DNA from: Pantoea sp. RIT-PI-b
Lineage (GTDB): Bacteria > Pseudomonadota > Gammaproteobacteria > Enterobacterales > Enterobacteriaceae
Direction: 5' to 3'
Assembly (NCBI RefSeq): GCF_001187905.1
Contig: NZ_LGIS01000022.1
Location: 1 to 64,000 of the forward strand
Length of the DNA stretch: 64,000 bases
Shown here piece by piece: positions 1 to 8,169 of the stretch. The notes below the pieces were generated by a model. That model did not search any database. It had not been told where the DNA came from and worked only from the letters and a program-made list of their open reading frames with translations. How positions within the stretch are numbered: the first letter of the stretch is position 1; every line of letters starts with the position of its first letter. The position numbers and the translations under genes are program-made.

Positions 1-2
1 CG

Positions 3-98
3 ATAAGGCAGGAACCGGACAGCGTGAGAGAACTGGATATTGAAGAGGCGCGGGCCGGGCTGGCCGGGAATTACAGGAATATCGTGTATGTGTATTAA
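3..98 (+). CDS. C-terminal 31 residues of an unidentified protein (truncated by window edge)
   Basis: An open frame enters from the left edge and ends at TAA (96-98). The visible tail is acidic then aromatic and finishes N-I-V-Y-V-Y. I do not recognise it. It does not look like the C-terminus of BcsC, which precedes yhjK in E. coli. Codon use is unlike the neighbours: ATA, AGG twice, AGA, CGG and GGG within 31 codons. That would fit a horizontally acquired gene, or the frame may simply be non-coding. The reading is tentative because only one end is visible. Confidence 0.3.
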   Translation: MRQEPDSVRELDIEEARAGLAGNYRNIVYVY

Positions 99-296
99 CA
101 ATATTCCTGGGGATCCCTCAGCCCTACAAGATGGGCATTCATTTGCAATAACACCTGCCTAATTCCGAATCACTTCATAAATAACCCAACTTGCTTACTT
201 TTCGCCGATATCCCGGCGAAAAAAACGCATGAACTGGGATATACTCGCTGCGAATTTCATCTCATGACACGCCTTTGATGGCCTGGAGAAGTTTTG

Positions 297-2309
297 TTGC
301 GCGTCAGTCGTTCTCTAACGATAAAGCAGATGGCGACGGTTTCCGCCGTGGCGATGGTGACCATCTGCATTTTTATTGTCATCCAGCTCTTTCACTTTGT
401 GCAGCAGCGCAGGATTGACTACGCCCAACAAATGGAAAATGTGGCGCATACCGTGCGTCAGCCGCTCTCCGATGCCGTGTTGAAAGCCGATATTGCCCAG
501 GCCGAGCGCATTCTCAATCCTTTGAACCCCGCCGGTATTTTATCGCGCGCCGATGTGGTGCTGCCGAACGCGTTCCAGGCGCTGCACGCCGATTTCGCGC
601 CGGAAAAACCGGTGCCGCGCTGGGTGGCGCGCCTGTTTGAGCTGCCGGTGCAAATCACGCTGCCGCTCTATTCGGTTGAGCGCTCTGGCTTGCCAAAGCC
701 GATTGCGTATCTGGTGCTGCAGGCCGATTCGTCGCGCGTCTATCAGTTCCTGCTCAGCACGTTATCCACCATGATCACCACCTATCTGCTGCTGGCGCTG
801 ATCCTTTCGATCTCCATCAGCTGGTGCATCAACCGCTTGATTGTGCATCCGCTGCGCGATATCTCGCGTGATTTGCAGGAGCTGCCGCCGCAGGCGATTC
901 TGACGCACAAAATGACGCTGCCGCATAACCATCGCGATGATGAAATCGGCATGCTGATTCGCAGCTACAATCGCAATCAGCAGGTGCTGGAGTCGATTCA
1001 CGACGAAATGAGCCGTATGACTACCCATTTCGCCGTGACGGATCTGCCTAATCGCGCGCTGTTCCTTGCGCTGCTCGAACAACACATGAGCCATCAACGT
1101 AACCGCCAGGCGTGGGGACTGATGGTGATTCGTATCGAGACGCTGCAGGAAGCCAACGGCGTTTTGAGCGATGAGCAGCGCGATACGCTGATGTTGACGC
1201 TAGTGGAGAAGATTCGCAGCACAGTGGACGATCACGTGCTGCTGGCGCAAACCGGGCCGAGCGACTTCGCCTTGCTGATGAAGCGCGCGCACAATCCGTT
1301 CCGCGCCATGCGCCTGGCGCGCAATCTGATGATTCGCATCAATCAGCCGGTGAACCTGCAACAGCTGCAGCTGCGGCCTAATGCCAGCATTGGTCTGGCG
1401 CTGCATGAAGAGAACAGCATCTCGGCCAGCGAGCAGCTGGATCGCGCTACATCGGCGATGATGTCGGCGCGCCATCAAGGCAAAAACCAGATTCTGTTCT
1501 TCGACCCGGCACTCACCGAGCGCGCGCAAAAGCGCTTAACGCAGGAACATGACATTCTGCAAGGTTTGCAGGAGGATCAGTTCTCCCTCTATCTGCAGCC
1601 GCAAATCAATATGGAAACCGGTGAATTGGCCGGTGCCGAAGCGCTGCTGCGCATGCGCATGCCGGATGGCAGCTATGGCTTATCGGAAGAGTTTATTGCC
1701 AGCGCTGAAGAGATTGGCGTGATTTCGGCGATTGGTCGCTGGGTGTTTGAAGAGGCCTGCCGCATTCTTGCCGGCTGGCAGAAGCAGGGCATTAACATCC
1801 CGCTCAGCGTTAACATCTCGGCGGTGCAGCTGCGCGATGCCAGCATGGTGAGTCATTTGCAGGGCTTACTGGAGCGCCATCGCATTGCGCCGGGCAACTT
1901 CGTGCTGGAAATTACCGAAACCGCACAGATTGGTGATGCCGAACAGGCGATTGCGCTGCTGCGCTCACTGCAACAAACCGGCGTGGCCGTCGCGCTTGAT
2001 GATTTCGGCATGGGTTACTCCAATCTTAACTACCTGCATCAGTTTAAAGCGCTGCCGGTGAACAAGCTGAAAATGGATCGCAGCTTCGTCGCGGCACTGC
2101 CCGATGATGACACCATGGTACGCATCGTGGCGGCGATTGCCGACATCATTCACCTTGATGTGATCGCTGAAGGTGTGGAAACCGCCGAACAGCGTGACTG
2201 GCTGCTGGCGCGCGGAATTACTATAGGGCAGGGCTACTTATATGCTGAAGCGCTGCCGCTCAACGTCTTTAATCACCGCTGGCTCCAGACCCCGCAACTC
2301 CCTGAATAA
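297..2309 (+). CDS. pdeK: membrane c-di-GMP phosphodiesterase, degenerate GGDEF + intact EAL (YhjK/PdeK, HmsP-like)
   Basis: A predicted inner-membrane c-di-GMP phosphodiesterase of 670 residues, about 20 longer than E. coli YhjK. An N-terminal membrane segment (about 12-34), a periplasmic stretch, a second segment (about 155-180) and a HAMP-like linker precede a GGDEF domain whose signature is G-P-S-D-F (320-324), so cyclase activity is unlikely. The EAL domain keeps E448 (EALLR), the D568-D569 pair in DDFGMGYSNL, the KMD lysine, E625 in AEGVET and a late GQGYLY, so hydrolysis should be possible. TTG at 297 is chosen over TTG at 294: GGAG lies 8 nt upstream and the protein then begins (M)RVSRSLT as in E. 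coli. dctA follows in the same direction, as in E. coli. Link to cellulose or biofilm control is known for the family and inferred here. Confidence 0.93.
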   Translation: MRVSRSLTIKQMATVSAVAMVTICIFIVIQLFHFVQQRRIDYAQQMENVAHTVRQPLSDAVLKADIAQAERILNPLNPAGILSRADVVLPNAFQALHADFAPEKPVPRWVARLFELPVQITLPLYSVERSGLPKPIAYLVLQADSSRVYQFLLSTLSTMITTYLLLALILSISISWCINRLIVHPLRDISRDLQELPPQAILTHKMTLPHNHRDDEIGMLIRSYNRNQQVLESIHDEMSRMTTHFAVTDLPNRALFLALLEQHMSHQRNRQAWGLMVIRIETLQEANGVLSDEQRDTLMLTLVEKIRSTVDDHVLLAQTGPSDFALLMKRAHNPFRAMRLARNLMIRINQPVNLQQLQLRPNASIGLALHEENSISASEQLDRATSAMMSARHQGKNQILFFDPALTERAQKRLTQEHDILQGLQEDQFSLYLQPQINMETGELAGAEALLRMRMPDGSYGLSEEFIASAEEIGVISAIGRWVFEEACRILAGWQKQGINIPLSVNISAVQLRDASMVSHLQGLLERHRIAPGNFVLEITETAQIGDAEQAIALLRSLQQTGVAVALDDFGMGYSNLNYLHQFKALPVNKLKMDRSFVAALPDDDTMVRIVAAIADIIHLDVIAEGVETAEQRDWLLARGITIGQGYLYAEALPLNVFNHRWLQTPQLPE

Positions 2310-2538
2310 TCACCTTGGTTATTGATTTTCCTTATAAAATTACAGCGAAGCGCTAAGCTGAAGCGTTTCAGTTCATAGTTAGAGTTTTGTAACTTTTGTA
2401 AGGAATGTTAGGGGATATTAATCTTGTTAACAGGGTGTTATTTTCCTCGCCATCGGTAAGGTTTTACGCTTCTGGCGGCTTGCCGCATGCGTTACTCCAC
2501 AACAATGGCGGTGCAAACCGTCTTACTGGACACCTGTT

Positions 2539-3819
2539 ATGAAAATCTTAAAAAGCCTCTACTTGCAGGTCATAGTTGCCATTGGCATCGGCGTCCTGTT
2601 GGGCCACTTCTATCCTGAGTTAGGCGCACAAATGAAGCCGCTCGGAGATGGTTTCGTTAAGCTGATCAAGATGATCATCGCCCCCGTTATTTTCTGTACG
2701 GTGGTGACCGGTATTGCCGGCATGGAGAGCATGAAAGCCGTTGGACGTACTGGCGCGGTTGCGCTGCTGTACTTTGAAGTGGTCAGCACCATCGCGCTGA
2801 TCATCGGTTTGGTGGTGGTCAACGTGGTGCAGCCGGGTGCGGGCATGAACGTTGATCCGGCCACGCTGGATGCCAAAGCGGTCGCGGTTTACGCCCAGCA
2901 GGCGGAGCAGCAGGGCATTGTCGCCTTCTTACTGGATGTGATCCCGAATAGCGTGGTCGGCGCCTTCGCCAGCGGCAACATTCTGCAGGTATTGCTGTTC
3001 GCTATTCTGTTCGGCTTTGCGCTGCATCGTCTGGGCAGCGCCGGCACGGTGATGTTTAACGTTATCGAAAGCTTCTCGAAAGTGATCTTCGGCGTTATCA
3101 ACATGATCATGCGTCTCGCGCCAATCGGTGCCTTTGGTGCCATGGCCTTTACCATCGGGAAATATGGTGTGGGATCGTTGGTGCAGTTGGGCCAGCTGAT
3201 CATCTGCTTCTATATCACCTGCGTGCTGTTCGTGGTGGTGGTGCTGGGGCTGATTGCCCGCTTCGCCGGCTTCAACATCTTTAAATTTGTCGCCTATATC
3301 AAAGAAGAGCTGCTGATCGTACTCGGCACGTCCTCTTCCGAGTCTGCGCTGCCGCGTATGCTGGATAAGATGGAGAAACTGGGATGTAAGAAATCGGTGG
3401 TGGGCTTGGTTATCCCTACGGGTTACTCCTTCAACCTTGATGGCACTTCGATTTATCTCACCATGGCGGCGGTGTTTATTGCGCAGGCGACCAATGCGCA
3501 TATGGATGTGTTCCATCAAATCACGCTGTTAGTGGTGCTGCTGCTCTCCTCTAAAGGCGCAGCGGGTGTCACCGGCAGTGGCTTTATCGTGCTGGCGGCA
3601 ACCTTGTCGGCGGTGGGACATCTGCCGGTAGCCGGTTTGGCGCTGATTCTGGGTATCGACCGCTTTATGTCGGAAGCGCGTGCGCTGACCAATTTGGTCG
3701 GTAACGGCGTGGCGACCATTGTGGTAGCCAAGTGGGTTGGCCAGCTGGATGAGAAGCAAATGAACGCGACGCTTTCTTCAGCGAAAAAGGTGAAAAACGC
3801 ATCAGAAACCGCTGCGTAA
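2539..3819 (+). CDS. dctA: C4-dicarboxylate:proton symporter DctA
   Basis: Inner-membrane transporter that takes up succinate, fumarate, malate and orotate aerobically (glutamate transporter-like DAACS family). The 426 residues are near-identical in pattern to E. coli DctA across the hydrophobic core. The serine-rich hairpin [10 protein letters not shown] is near residues 263-272, the NLDGTS motif near 299-304, and the second re-entrant loop [10 protein letters not shown] is present. The C-terminus diverges, as usual. The 229-bp gap upstream should hold the promoter, but I could not pick out a convincing CRP or DcuR site. The ribosome-binding site is weak. A strong hairpin follows the gene at 3846. 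Order yhjK-dctA-yhjJ is conserved with E. coli. Confidence 0.97.
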   Translation: MKILKSLYLQVIVAIGIGVLLGHFYPELGAQMKPLGDGFVKLIKMIIAPVIFCTVVTGIAGMESMKAVGRTGAVALLYFEVVSTIALIIGLVVVNVVQPGAGMNVDPATLDAKAVAVYAQQAEQQGIVAFLLDVIPNSVVGAFASGNILQVLLFAILFGFALHRLGSAGTVMFNVIESFSKVIFGVINMIMRLAPIGAFGAMAFTIGKYGVGSLVQLGQLIICFYITCVLFVVVVLGLIARFAGFNIFKFVAYIKEELLIVLGTSSSESALPRMLDKMEKLGCKKSVVGLVIPTGYSFNLDGTSIYLTMAAVFIAQATNAHMDVFHQITLLVVLLLSSKGAAGVTGSGFIVLAATLSAVGHLPVAGLALILGIDRFMSEARALTNLVGNGVATIVVAKWVGQLDEKQMNATLSSAKKVKNASETAA

Positions 3820-3845
3820 AAGGCTATTTGCGTTAATTTGCCGAG

Positions 3846-3882
3846 AAATGCCCGCTGTCGCTTGCCCTGACAGCGGGCATTT
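3846..3882 (+). terminator. strong hairpin downstream of dctA
   Basis: A perfect 14-bp stem, AAATGCCCGCTGTC paired with GACAGCGGGCATTT, encloses a 9-nt loop 26 nt after the dctA stop. The outer A-T pairs mimic a U-rich tail in both directions, although no long T run follows. Most likely the dctA transcription terminator. Confidence 0.75.
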
Positions 3883-4064
3883 GCATAATAAACCCCATTG
3901 ATTTTTTTCCCGATTTTTTGCCTCGTTGCGCGACATCCTGACCTTCTCGTGGTCAAAGAGTCTGTTATTAAATAAACGTGGCGGCAAACTGCCGCACCGG
4001 TCACCCCAGATGTGGCCGAACATGCCGCGCTAACGAGCGTTGATCTGTTTGAGTAGGGGTTCAC

Positions 4065-5573
4065 ATGCAGGGCACCAGAATTCGGCTTTTGGTTGGCGGA
4101 TTGCTACTGGCAGCATCCGGTTTTGGCGTGCAAGCCGAGACGCTCCAACCCGATCCCGCCTGGCAGGAAGGTAAACTGGACAATGGTTTTAGCTGGCAGC
4201 TGCTAACCACACCGCAACGTCCCAGCGATCGCATTGAACTGCGCCTGATTGTTAACACCGGTTCGCTGGTGGAGAGCGCACAACAAACCGGCTACAGCCA
4301 TCTTTTATCGCGTTTGGCGATGGTGCATAACGCCACGCTGGACACCAATCAGCAACGCGCGCTATGGCAACAGGCCATGGATCCGCAACGTCCGCTGCCG
4401 CCTGCCATCTCTTCGTACGATTACACCCAATATAATCTCAGCTTGCCAAACAACCGTCCGGATCTGTTGAAAGAAGCACTCAACTGGCTGGCGGCAACCG
4501 CCGGTAAAATGACGATTAATGAGCAAGTGGTGTCAACCACGCTGACGGCGACCGATCCGATCGCGACCTGGCCCACGAATACCCAGGATGTGTGGTGGCG
4601 CTATCGCCTGAAAGGTTCGGCGATGCTGGCGCACGATCCCGGCGAGCAGCCGCGCGCGCCGGTGGATATCGCCCAGCTCAACAGTTTCTATCAGCAGTGG
4701 TACACGCCCGATGGCATGACGCTGTATGTGGTCGGCAATGTTGACAGCCGCAGCATGGCGGAGCAGATCAATAAAGCCTTCTCGCCGCTGAAAGGCAAGC
4801 GCGTGGCGCCTGCTGCGTTACCGACGCTCTCACCGCTGCCGCATCAGCCGGTTAATCTGGTGAATGGCGGGATGAGTCAGGATCGCCTGTCGCTGGTATG
4901 GGATACGGCGTGGCAACCCATCCGTGATTCGCAAAATTTGCAGCGCTATTGGCAGAGCGATTTGGCGCGTGAAGCGCTGTTCTGGCACGTGCAGCGCGCT
5001 CTGGCGGACAGCAAAGCGCAAAGCGTACAGGTTGGCTTTGACTGCCGTGTGCTGTATCAGCGTGCGCAGTGTTCGATCAACATGGACAGCCCGAATGCCT
5101 CGTTGCCACAGAATATGAATCAGGTGGCGAAAGAGCTGGCGGCGGTGCGTGATAAAGGATTGCCGCAGGAGGAGTTTGATGCGCTGATGGCGCAAAAGCT
5201 GCTGGAGCTCAACAAGCTGTTCGCCACTTACGCACGCACCGATACCGATATTCTGATGGGACAGCGTCTGCGCTCGCAGCAAAATGCGGTGGTGGATATT
5301 GCGCCAGAGCAGTATCAGAAACTGCGCCAGACGTTCCTCAGCGAAATGACGCGTGACCAGTTAAATCAGGAACTGCGCCAGCAACTGTCGCAGGAGCTGA
5401 CCATGGTACTGATTCAGCCGCAGGGTGAAGCCGAGACCAACGTGAAGATGCTGCAGGAAAGCTGGGATAAAGTGATGAAGCTGCCTGACGCACCTGCTGC
5501 GCCTGCCGCTCCGGATGAAGTAAAACCGGACAACAGCGCCGGCGCGTCGGAACAATCTCCACCTTCCTCGTGA
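4065..5573 (+). CDS. yhjJ: M16-family peptidase-like periplasmic protein YhjJ, zinc motif degenerate
   Basis: A 502-residue member of the pitrilysin/M16 fold, close in length to E. coli YhjJ. Residues 1-24 form a signal peptide (hydrophobic LLVGGLLLAASGFG, then VQAE), so the protein is probably exported. The zinc-binding HxxEH motif is absent: the equivalent site reads H79-L-L-S-R, as in E. coli where the glutamate and second histidine are also missing. It is therefore probably a non-catalytic paralog. The C-terminus is low-complexity, rich in Ala, Pro and Asp. ATG at 4065 follows a GAGTAGGGG purine stretch and gives the E. coli start MQGT. Role unknown. It lies between dctA and kdgK as in E. 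coli, but here an extra hydrolase gene and an ERIC repeat separate it from kdgK. Confidence 0.9.
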   Translation: MQGTRIRLLVGGLLLAASGFGVQAETLQPDPAWQEGKLDNGFSWQLLTTPQRPSDRIELRLIVNTGSLVESAQQTGYSHLLSRLAMVHNATLDTNQQRALWQQAMDPQRPLPPAISSYDYTQYNLSLPNNRPDLLKEALNWLAATAGKMTINEQVVSTTLTATDPIATWPTNTQDVWWRYRLKGSAMLAHDPGEQPRAPVDIAQLNSFYQQWYTPDGMTLYVVGNVDSRSMAEQINKAFSPLKGKRVAPAALPTLSPLPHQPVNLVNGGMSQDRLSLVWDTAWQPIRDSQNLQRYWQSDLAREALFWHVQRALADSKAQSVQVGFDCRVLYQRAQCSINMDSPNASLPQNMNQVAKELAAVRDKGLPQEEFDALMAQKLLELNKLFATYARTDTDILMGQRLRSQQNAVVDIAPEQYQKLRQTFLSEMTRDQLNQELRQQLSQELTMVLIQPQGEAETNVKMLQESWDKVMKLPDAPAAPAAPDEVKPDNSAGASEQSPPSS

Positions 5574-5583
5574 CATCCCCTAA

Positions 5584-5690
5584 ATAATTCAAGCTGCAGC
5601 AAGGCGGCAAGTGGGCAAATCCCCAGGAGCTTACGTTAGTAAGTGACTGGGGTGAGCCCACGCAGCCAACGCCGCTGCAGTTTGAAGTAT
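5584..5690. repeat. ERIC (enterobacterial repetitive intergenic consensus) element, copy 1
   Basis: Central sequence ATCCCCAGGAGCTTACGTTA followed by GTAAGTGACTGGGGTGAG matches the classic ERIC core. Outer arms TTCAAGCTGCAG (5588-5599) and CTGCAGTTTGAA (5675-5686) form an inverted repeat with one mismatch. It fills the convergent gap between yhjJ and the hydrolase gene. A second copy in the opposite orientation is at 43127-43247. Such elements are transcribed into stable hairpins when next to genes. Confidence 0.88.
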
Positions 5691-5698
5691 GACGGGGA

Positions 5699-6568
5699 TT
5701 ATTTGGCTCTAAGCCACTCTGTCACCAGCATCGGCCAGCTGGCGAGCGGAAGGTCCGCCACGCCACGGATACCAAATCCGTGGCCGCCCTTCTGGTAGAA
5801 GTGAATCTCCACCGGCACCTTGTGCTCCCTTAGCGCGCTGAAAAACACCATGCTGTTATTCACCGACACCGACTCATCGTCAGAGGCGTGAATCAGCAGC
5901 GTCGGTGGCGTTTGTGCATGCACACGCGTTTCCAGGGAATATGCCTCTATCATCTTTTGATCCGGCCACGCGCCGAGCAAGCGGGTGCGCGCGCCTTCGT
6001 GGGCCAGACCTTCACGCATGCTGATCACCGGATAGAGCAGCACCATCGCATCCGGGCGCGGCGAGAAGCTGTCGGCCTGATCCTGCACCGGATAGAGTTT
6101 ATCGCCGAAGCGTGTGCCGAGACTGGCGGCAACGTGTCCGCCAGCCGAAAAGCCCATCATCACGATGTATTTACCGTTCATGCCGCGCTGTGCACGTTCA
6201 CGTAGCACGCGCACCGCACGCTGCGCGTCGGCCAGCGGCGCGTCTGGGCCTTCATGATGTCCATCGTACGGCAGGCGGTAGGTCATCACCGCCAGCGTGT
6301 AGCCCATTGAGGTGAAGAAGGTTGCGAGCGCGCTGCCTTCACGGTCAATTAGCACGCGCTGATAACCGCCGCCTGGCGCGACTAACAGCGTGATACCGTT
6401 CGAGGTTTCCGGATGCCAGAGGGCAATTTCCGGGCAACGCACGCCGGTGGCGGCGCGGTCATAAGGTTCGTACTCTTTGGCGAGATCGACGATCTGCGGC
6501 TGAGCGCGCGAATCGCTCGCGCCTGGCGCATCACCGTGTGGCCAGATATTGATAATTTCTGTGTGCAT
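5699..6568 (-). CDS. alpha/beta-hydrolase, esterase/acetylesterase-like (extra gene between yhjJ and kdgK)
   Basis: A 289-residue soluble alpha/beta-hydrolase with no signal peptide. The nucleophile elbow is G-F-S141-A-G-G-H. The acid is D230 or D231 in ASDDESV, the histidine is H263 in GGHGFG, and the oxyanion loop is V-A-P-G-G-G-Y (63-69). This arrangement resembles BD-FAE/Axe-type carbohydrate acetylesterases, but substrate cannot be read from sequence. E. coli has no gene here. It stands alone on the minus strand, 386 bp from the upstream kdgK, with an ERIC at its 3' side and a paired-palindrome repeat on the far side of its upstream gap. It may act on plant-derived acetylated sugars given the adjoining KDG kinase, but that is inference from position only. 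Codon use looks native. Confidence 0.8.
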   Translation of the reverse strand: MHTEIINIWPHGDAPGASDSRAQPQIVDLAKEYEPYDRAATGVRCPEIALWHPETSNGITLLVAPGGGYQRVLIDREGSALATFFTSMGYTLAVMTYRLPYDGHHEGPDAPLADAQRAVRVLRERAQRGMNGKYIVMMGFSAGGHVAASLGTRFGDKLYPVQDQADSFSPRPDAMVLLYPVISMREGLAHEGARTRLLGAWPDQKMIEAYSLETRVHAQTPPTLLIHASDDESVSVNNSMVFFSALREHKVPVEIHFYQKGGHGFGIRGVADLPLASWPMLVTEWLRAK

Positions 6569-6676
6569 AAGTCAGTCCTGAGCGAGTCATGTTGTCGTTA
6601 TTCTTTTCGCGGCCGGAGTCACAGCGTCCTGCTGTTATTGATTAAAACATGGTCTCTTTTGCGGCTGACGTCCAGC

Positions 6677-6728
6677 CGAAAACCGGCGATTTCGCCAGTT
6701 TCAGACTATGCCTGGCGGCCGGTTTTCG
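6677..6728. repeat. long interrupted inverted repeat
   Basis: Arms CGAAAACCGGC (6677-6687) and GCCGGTTTTCG (6718-6728) pair perfectly over 11 bp. An inner pair CGCCAG (6693-6698) / CTGGCG (6712-6717) extends the stem. No T run follows on either strand, so it is not a standard terminator. It lies in the presumed leader of the hydrolase gene. Function unknown. Confidence 0.6.
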
Positions 6729-6895
6729 TGGCATAACACATTGAATTTAAATCACTCTGATAAGCGTATTTGAAGCGGTGCAGCGGGTAATGTTACAGAA
6801 ATGGATGAGCTAAGTGATTAGTGGAAATTAGCAGGGAAAAATACTGCGTTAAGGCAAACTTTGGGGGCGAGGTTGTTAGCGGTATTTATGAATTT

Positions 6896-6950
6896 GGTCG
6901 TCATAAATGACGACCTTACAATCTGCGTAGGGTGCGCATTCATGCGCACC
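6896..6950. repeat. paired-palindrome intergenic repeat, copy 1
   Basis: Two 20-bp palindromes, GGTCGTCAT-AA-ATGACGACC (6896-6915) and GGTGCGCAT-TC-ATGCGCACC (6931-6950), are separated by 15 bp ending in GTAG. The same design recurs at 46719-46784. The second palindrome ends 4 bp from the kdgK stop, so it may serve as the kdgK terminator or RNA-end stabiliser. It resembles a REP/BIME-type element but is not the E. coli REP sequence. Confidence 0.75.
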
Positions 6951-6954
6951 TCGA

Positions 6955-7887
6955 TTAACGTGGCATCGCGCTCAGCGGAATAATAGCGCCGCGATGCTGG
7001 ATCACCGTGCTGGCGGTGAGATGACCGCGCGCCGCGGCATCTTCGGCGCTGCCACCGGCTAAACGCACCGCCAGATAACCGGCGCTAAAGGAGTCGCCTG
7101 CGGCGGTGGTATCGACCACTTTCTCTTTCGCCAGCTTGATCGCGGCAACTTCCCGCAGCGGTTCGTCGCCGACGGCCACCAGACAGGAGTCGGCACCGCG
7201 CTTAATCGCAATCTCCTGTACGCCGGCGGCGCGCGTTCGGGCAATCACCGTTTCCAGCGGCTGCTCGCCCCATAGCAGATCTTCATCGTCGAGCGTGAGG
7301 AAGGCCATATCGGTGTGGCGCAGCATCTCGGCATACGCCTGCTGCGCGCTGGCTTTGTCGGCCCACAAACGCGGACGGTAGTTATTGTCGAAAATCACCT
7401 TGCCGCCGTTCTGACGACAGGCGCTGAGCAGCGCCATAAGTTTGTTGCGACTGGCTTCCGGCAGAATCGCCAGGCTAATGCCGCTCAGATAGAGATAATC
7501 GTAGTGTGCCAGCTGCTGGCAGATGTCATCCGCCTGCGCGCTATCCAGCCAGAAGCGGGCGGCCGCGTCGTTGCGCCAGTACCAGAAGGTACGCTCGCCA
7601 TGTTCATCGGTTTCGATGAAGTACAAACCGGGCATTTTATTGTCGAGGCGCTGAATCAGTTGGGTTTGCACCTGCTCTTGCTGCCAGGCAGCGATCATCT
7701 GATCGCTAAAGCTGTCGGTACCCAGTGCGGTGACATAATCCACGCGCAGCTGCTGGTTATCTGACAGACGGGCCAGATATACCGCTGTGTTCAGCGTATC
7801 GCCGCCAAAACCGCGTTTGATGTTCTCACCTTTTTCGGACAGTTCAATCATGCATTCGCCAATAATGGCGATTTTTTTCTGCTTCAT
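6955..7887 (-). CDS. kdgK: 2-keto-3-deoxygluconate kinase KdgK
   Basis: Phosphorylates 2-keto-3-deoxygluconate (KDG) with ATP to KDPG, the step that feeds pectin and hexuronate breakdown into the Entner-Doudoroff aldolase. 310 residues, PfkB/ribokinase fold. The N-terminal block is I-G-E-C-M-I-E-L-S-E-K-G with R-G-F-G-G-D-T-L-N-T, and the C-terminal ATP/catalytic signature D-T-T-A-A-G-D-S-F-S-A-G lies near 255-265. Length and sequence closely match E. coli KdgK. The divergent neighbour is pdeH. A KdgR-like palindrome sits upstream at 7952-7968. Monocistronic, with a palindromic repeat directly after its stop. Confidence 0.97.
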   Translation of the reverse strand: MKQKKIAIIGECMIELSEKGENIKRGFGGDTLNTAVYLARLSDNQQLRVDYVTALGTDSFSDQMIAAWQQEQVQTQLIQRLDNKMPGLYFIETDEHGERTFWYWRNDAAARFWLDSAQADDICQQLAHYDYLYLSGISLAILPEASRNKLMALLSACRQNGGKVIFDNNYRPRLWADKASAQQAYAEMLRHTDMAFLTLDDEDLLWGEQPLETVIARTRAAGVQEIAIKRGADSCLVAVGDEPLREVAAIKLAKEKVVDTTAAGDSFSAGYLAVRLAGGSAEDAAARGHLTASTVIQHRGAIIPLSAMPR

Positions 7888-7951
7888 GGTCTTCGGCCTA
7901 TAGTGAATTCTGCCTTAGTCTCGCGTCTGGTATGGCAGTCGTCAATGGTTT

Positions 7952-7968
7952 TTAAAACGATGTTTTAA
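7952..7968 (-). promoter_or_regulatory. candidate KdgR operator upstream of kdgK
   Basis: TTAAAAC-GAT-GTTTTAA is a perfect 7+3+7 palindrome in an AT-rich context, 65 bp upstream of the kdgK start. It resembles the AAAAC/GTTTT core of enterobacterial KdgR boxes. KdgR control of kdgK is established in E. coli and Dickeya. The assignment here rests on the match and position. Confidence 0.55.
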
Positions 7969-8091
7969 TTTAACTTAAGGCAGTGAAGTGCCGGTACTAC
8001 GGCGATTTAACGGCCAAAGCGCGTTTTATTTTGCCGATTAAGCGCGAAGCACGCTGTTACACTCATCTATTCATGGGACTAATGAGATCGA

Positions 8092-8118
8092 TAAAGTTAT
8101 CCCTGCGATCGCCGATAC
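8092..8118 (+). promoter_or_regulatory. sigma-28 (FliA) flagellar class 3 promoter of pdeH
   Basis: TAAAGTTA (8092-8099), 11 bp, then GCCGATAC (8111-8118) matches the FliA consensus TAAAGTTT-N11-GCCGATAA at 14 of 16 positions with the exact spacer. Transcription would begin about 8125. This rules out the in-frame ATG at 8119 and favours the ATG at 8170. E. coli yhjH is a known FliA-dependent gene. Confidence 0.9.
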
Positions 8119-8169
8119 TTGCCGCTGAGATGCTATTTGCAGGCACTCGACACCAACCAGGAAAAAACC

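Larger units (their letters stand above)
6569..6954. other. 386-bp intergenic region between the hydrolase gene and kdgK
   Basis: No credible ORF. It should contain the minus-strand promoter of the hydrolase gene, though I could not identify clear -35/-10 boxes. It holds a long interrupted hairpin (6677-6728) and, next to the kdgK stop, a paired-palindrome repeat (6896-6950). The middle part (6735-6890) is AT-rich and otherwise unremarkable. Confidence 0.7.

Noticed and set aside
2310..2538. CRP or DcuR site upstream of dctA
   Set aside because: I looked for TGTGA-N6-TCACA-like and known dicarboxylate regulator motifs and found nothing convincing.
2929..3519. 196-codon frame antisense to dctA
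   Set aside because: His/Gln-rich translation of the reverse strand of a membrane protein gene, a common artefact.
5584..5690. CRISPR-like or phage-derived repeat
   Set aside because: Core sequence identifies it as a single ERIC element. No direct-repeat/spacer array exists anywhere in the window.
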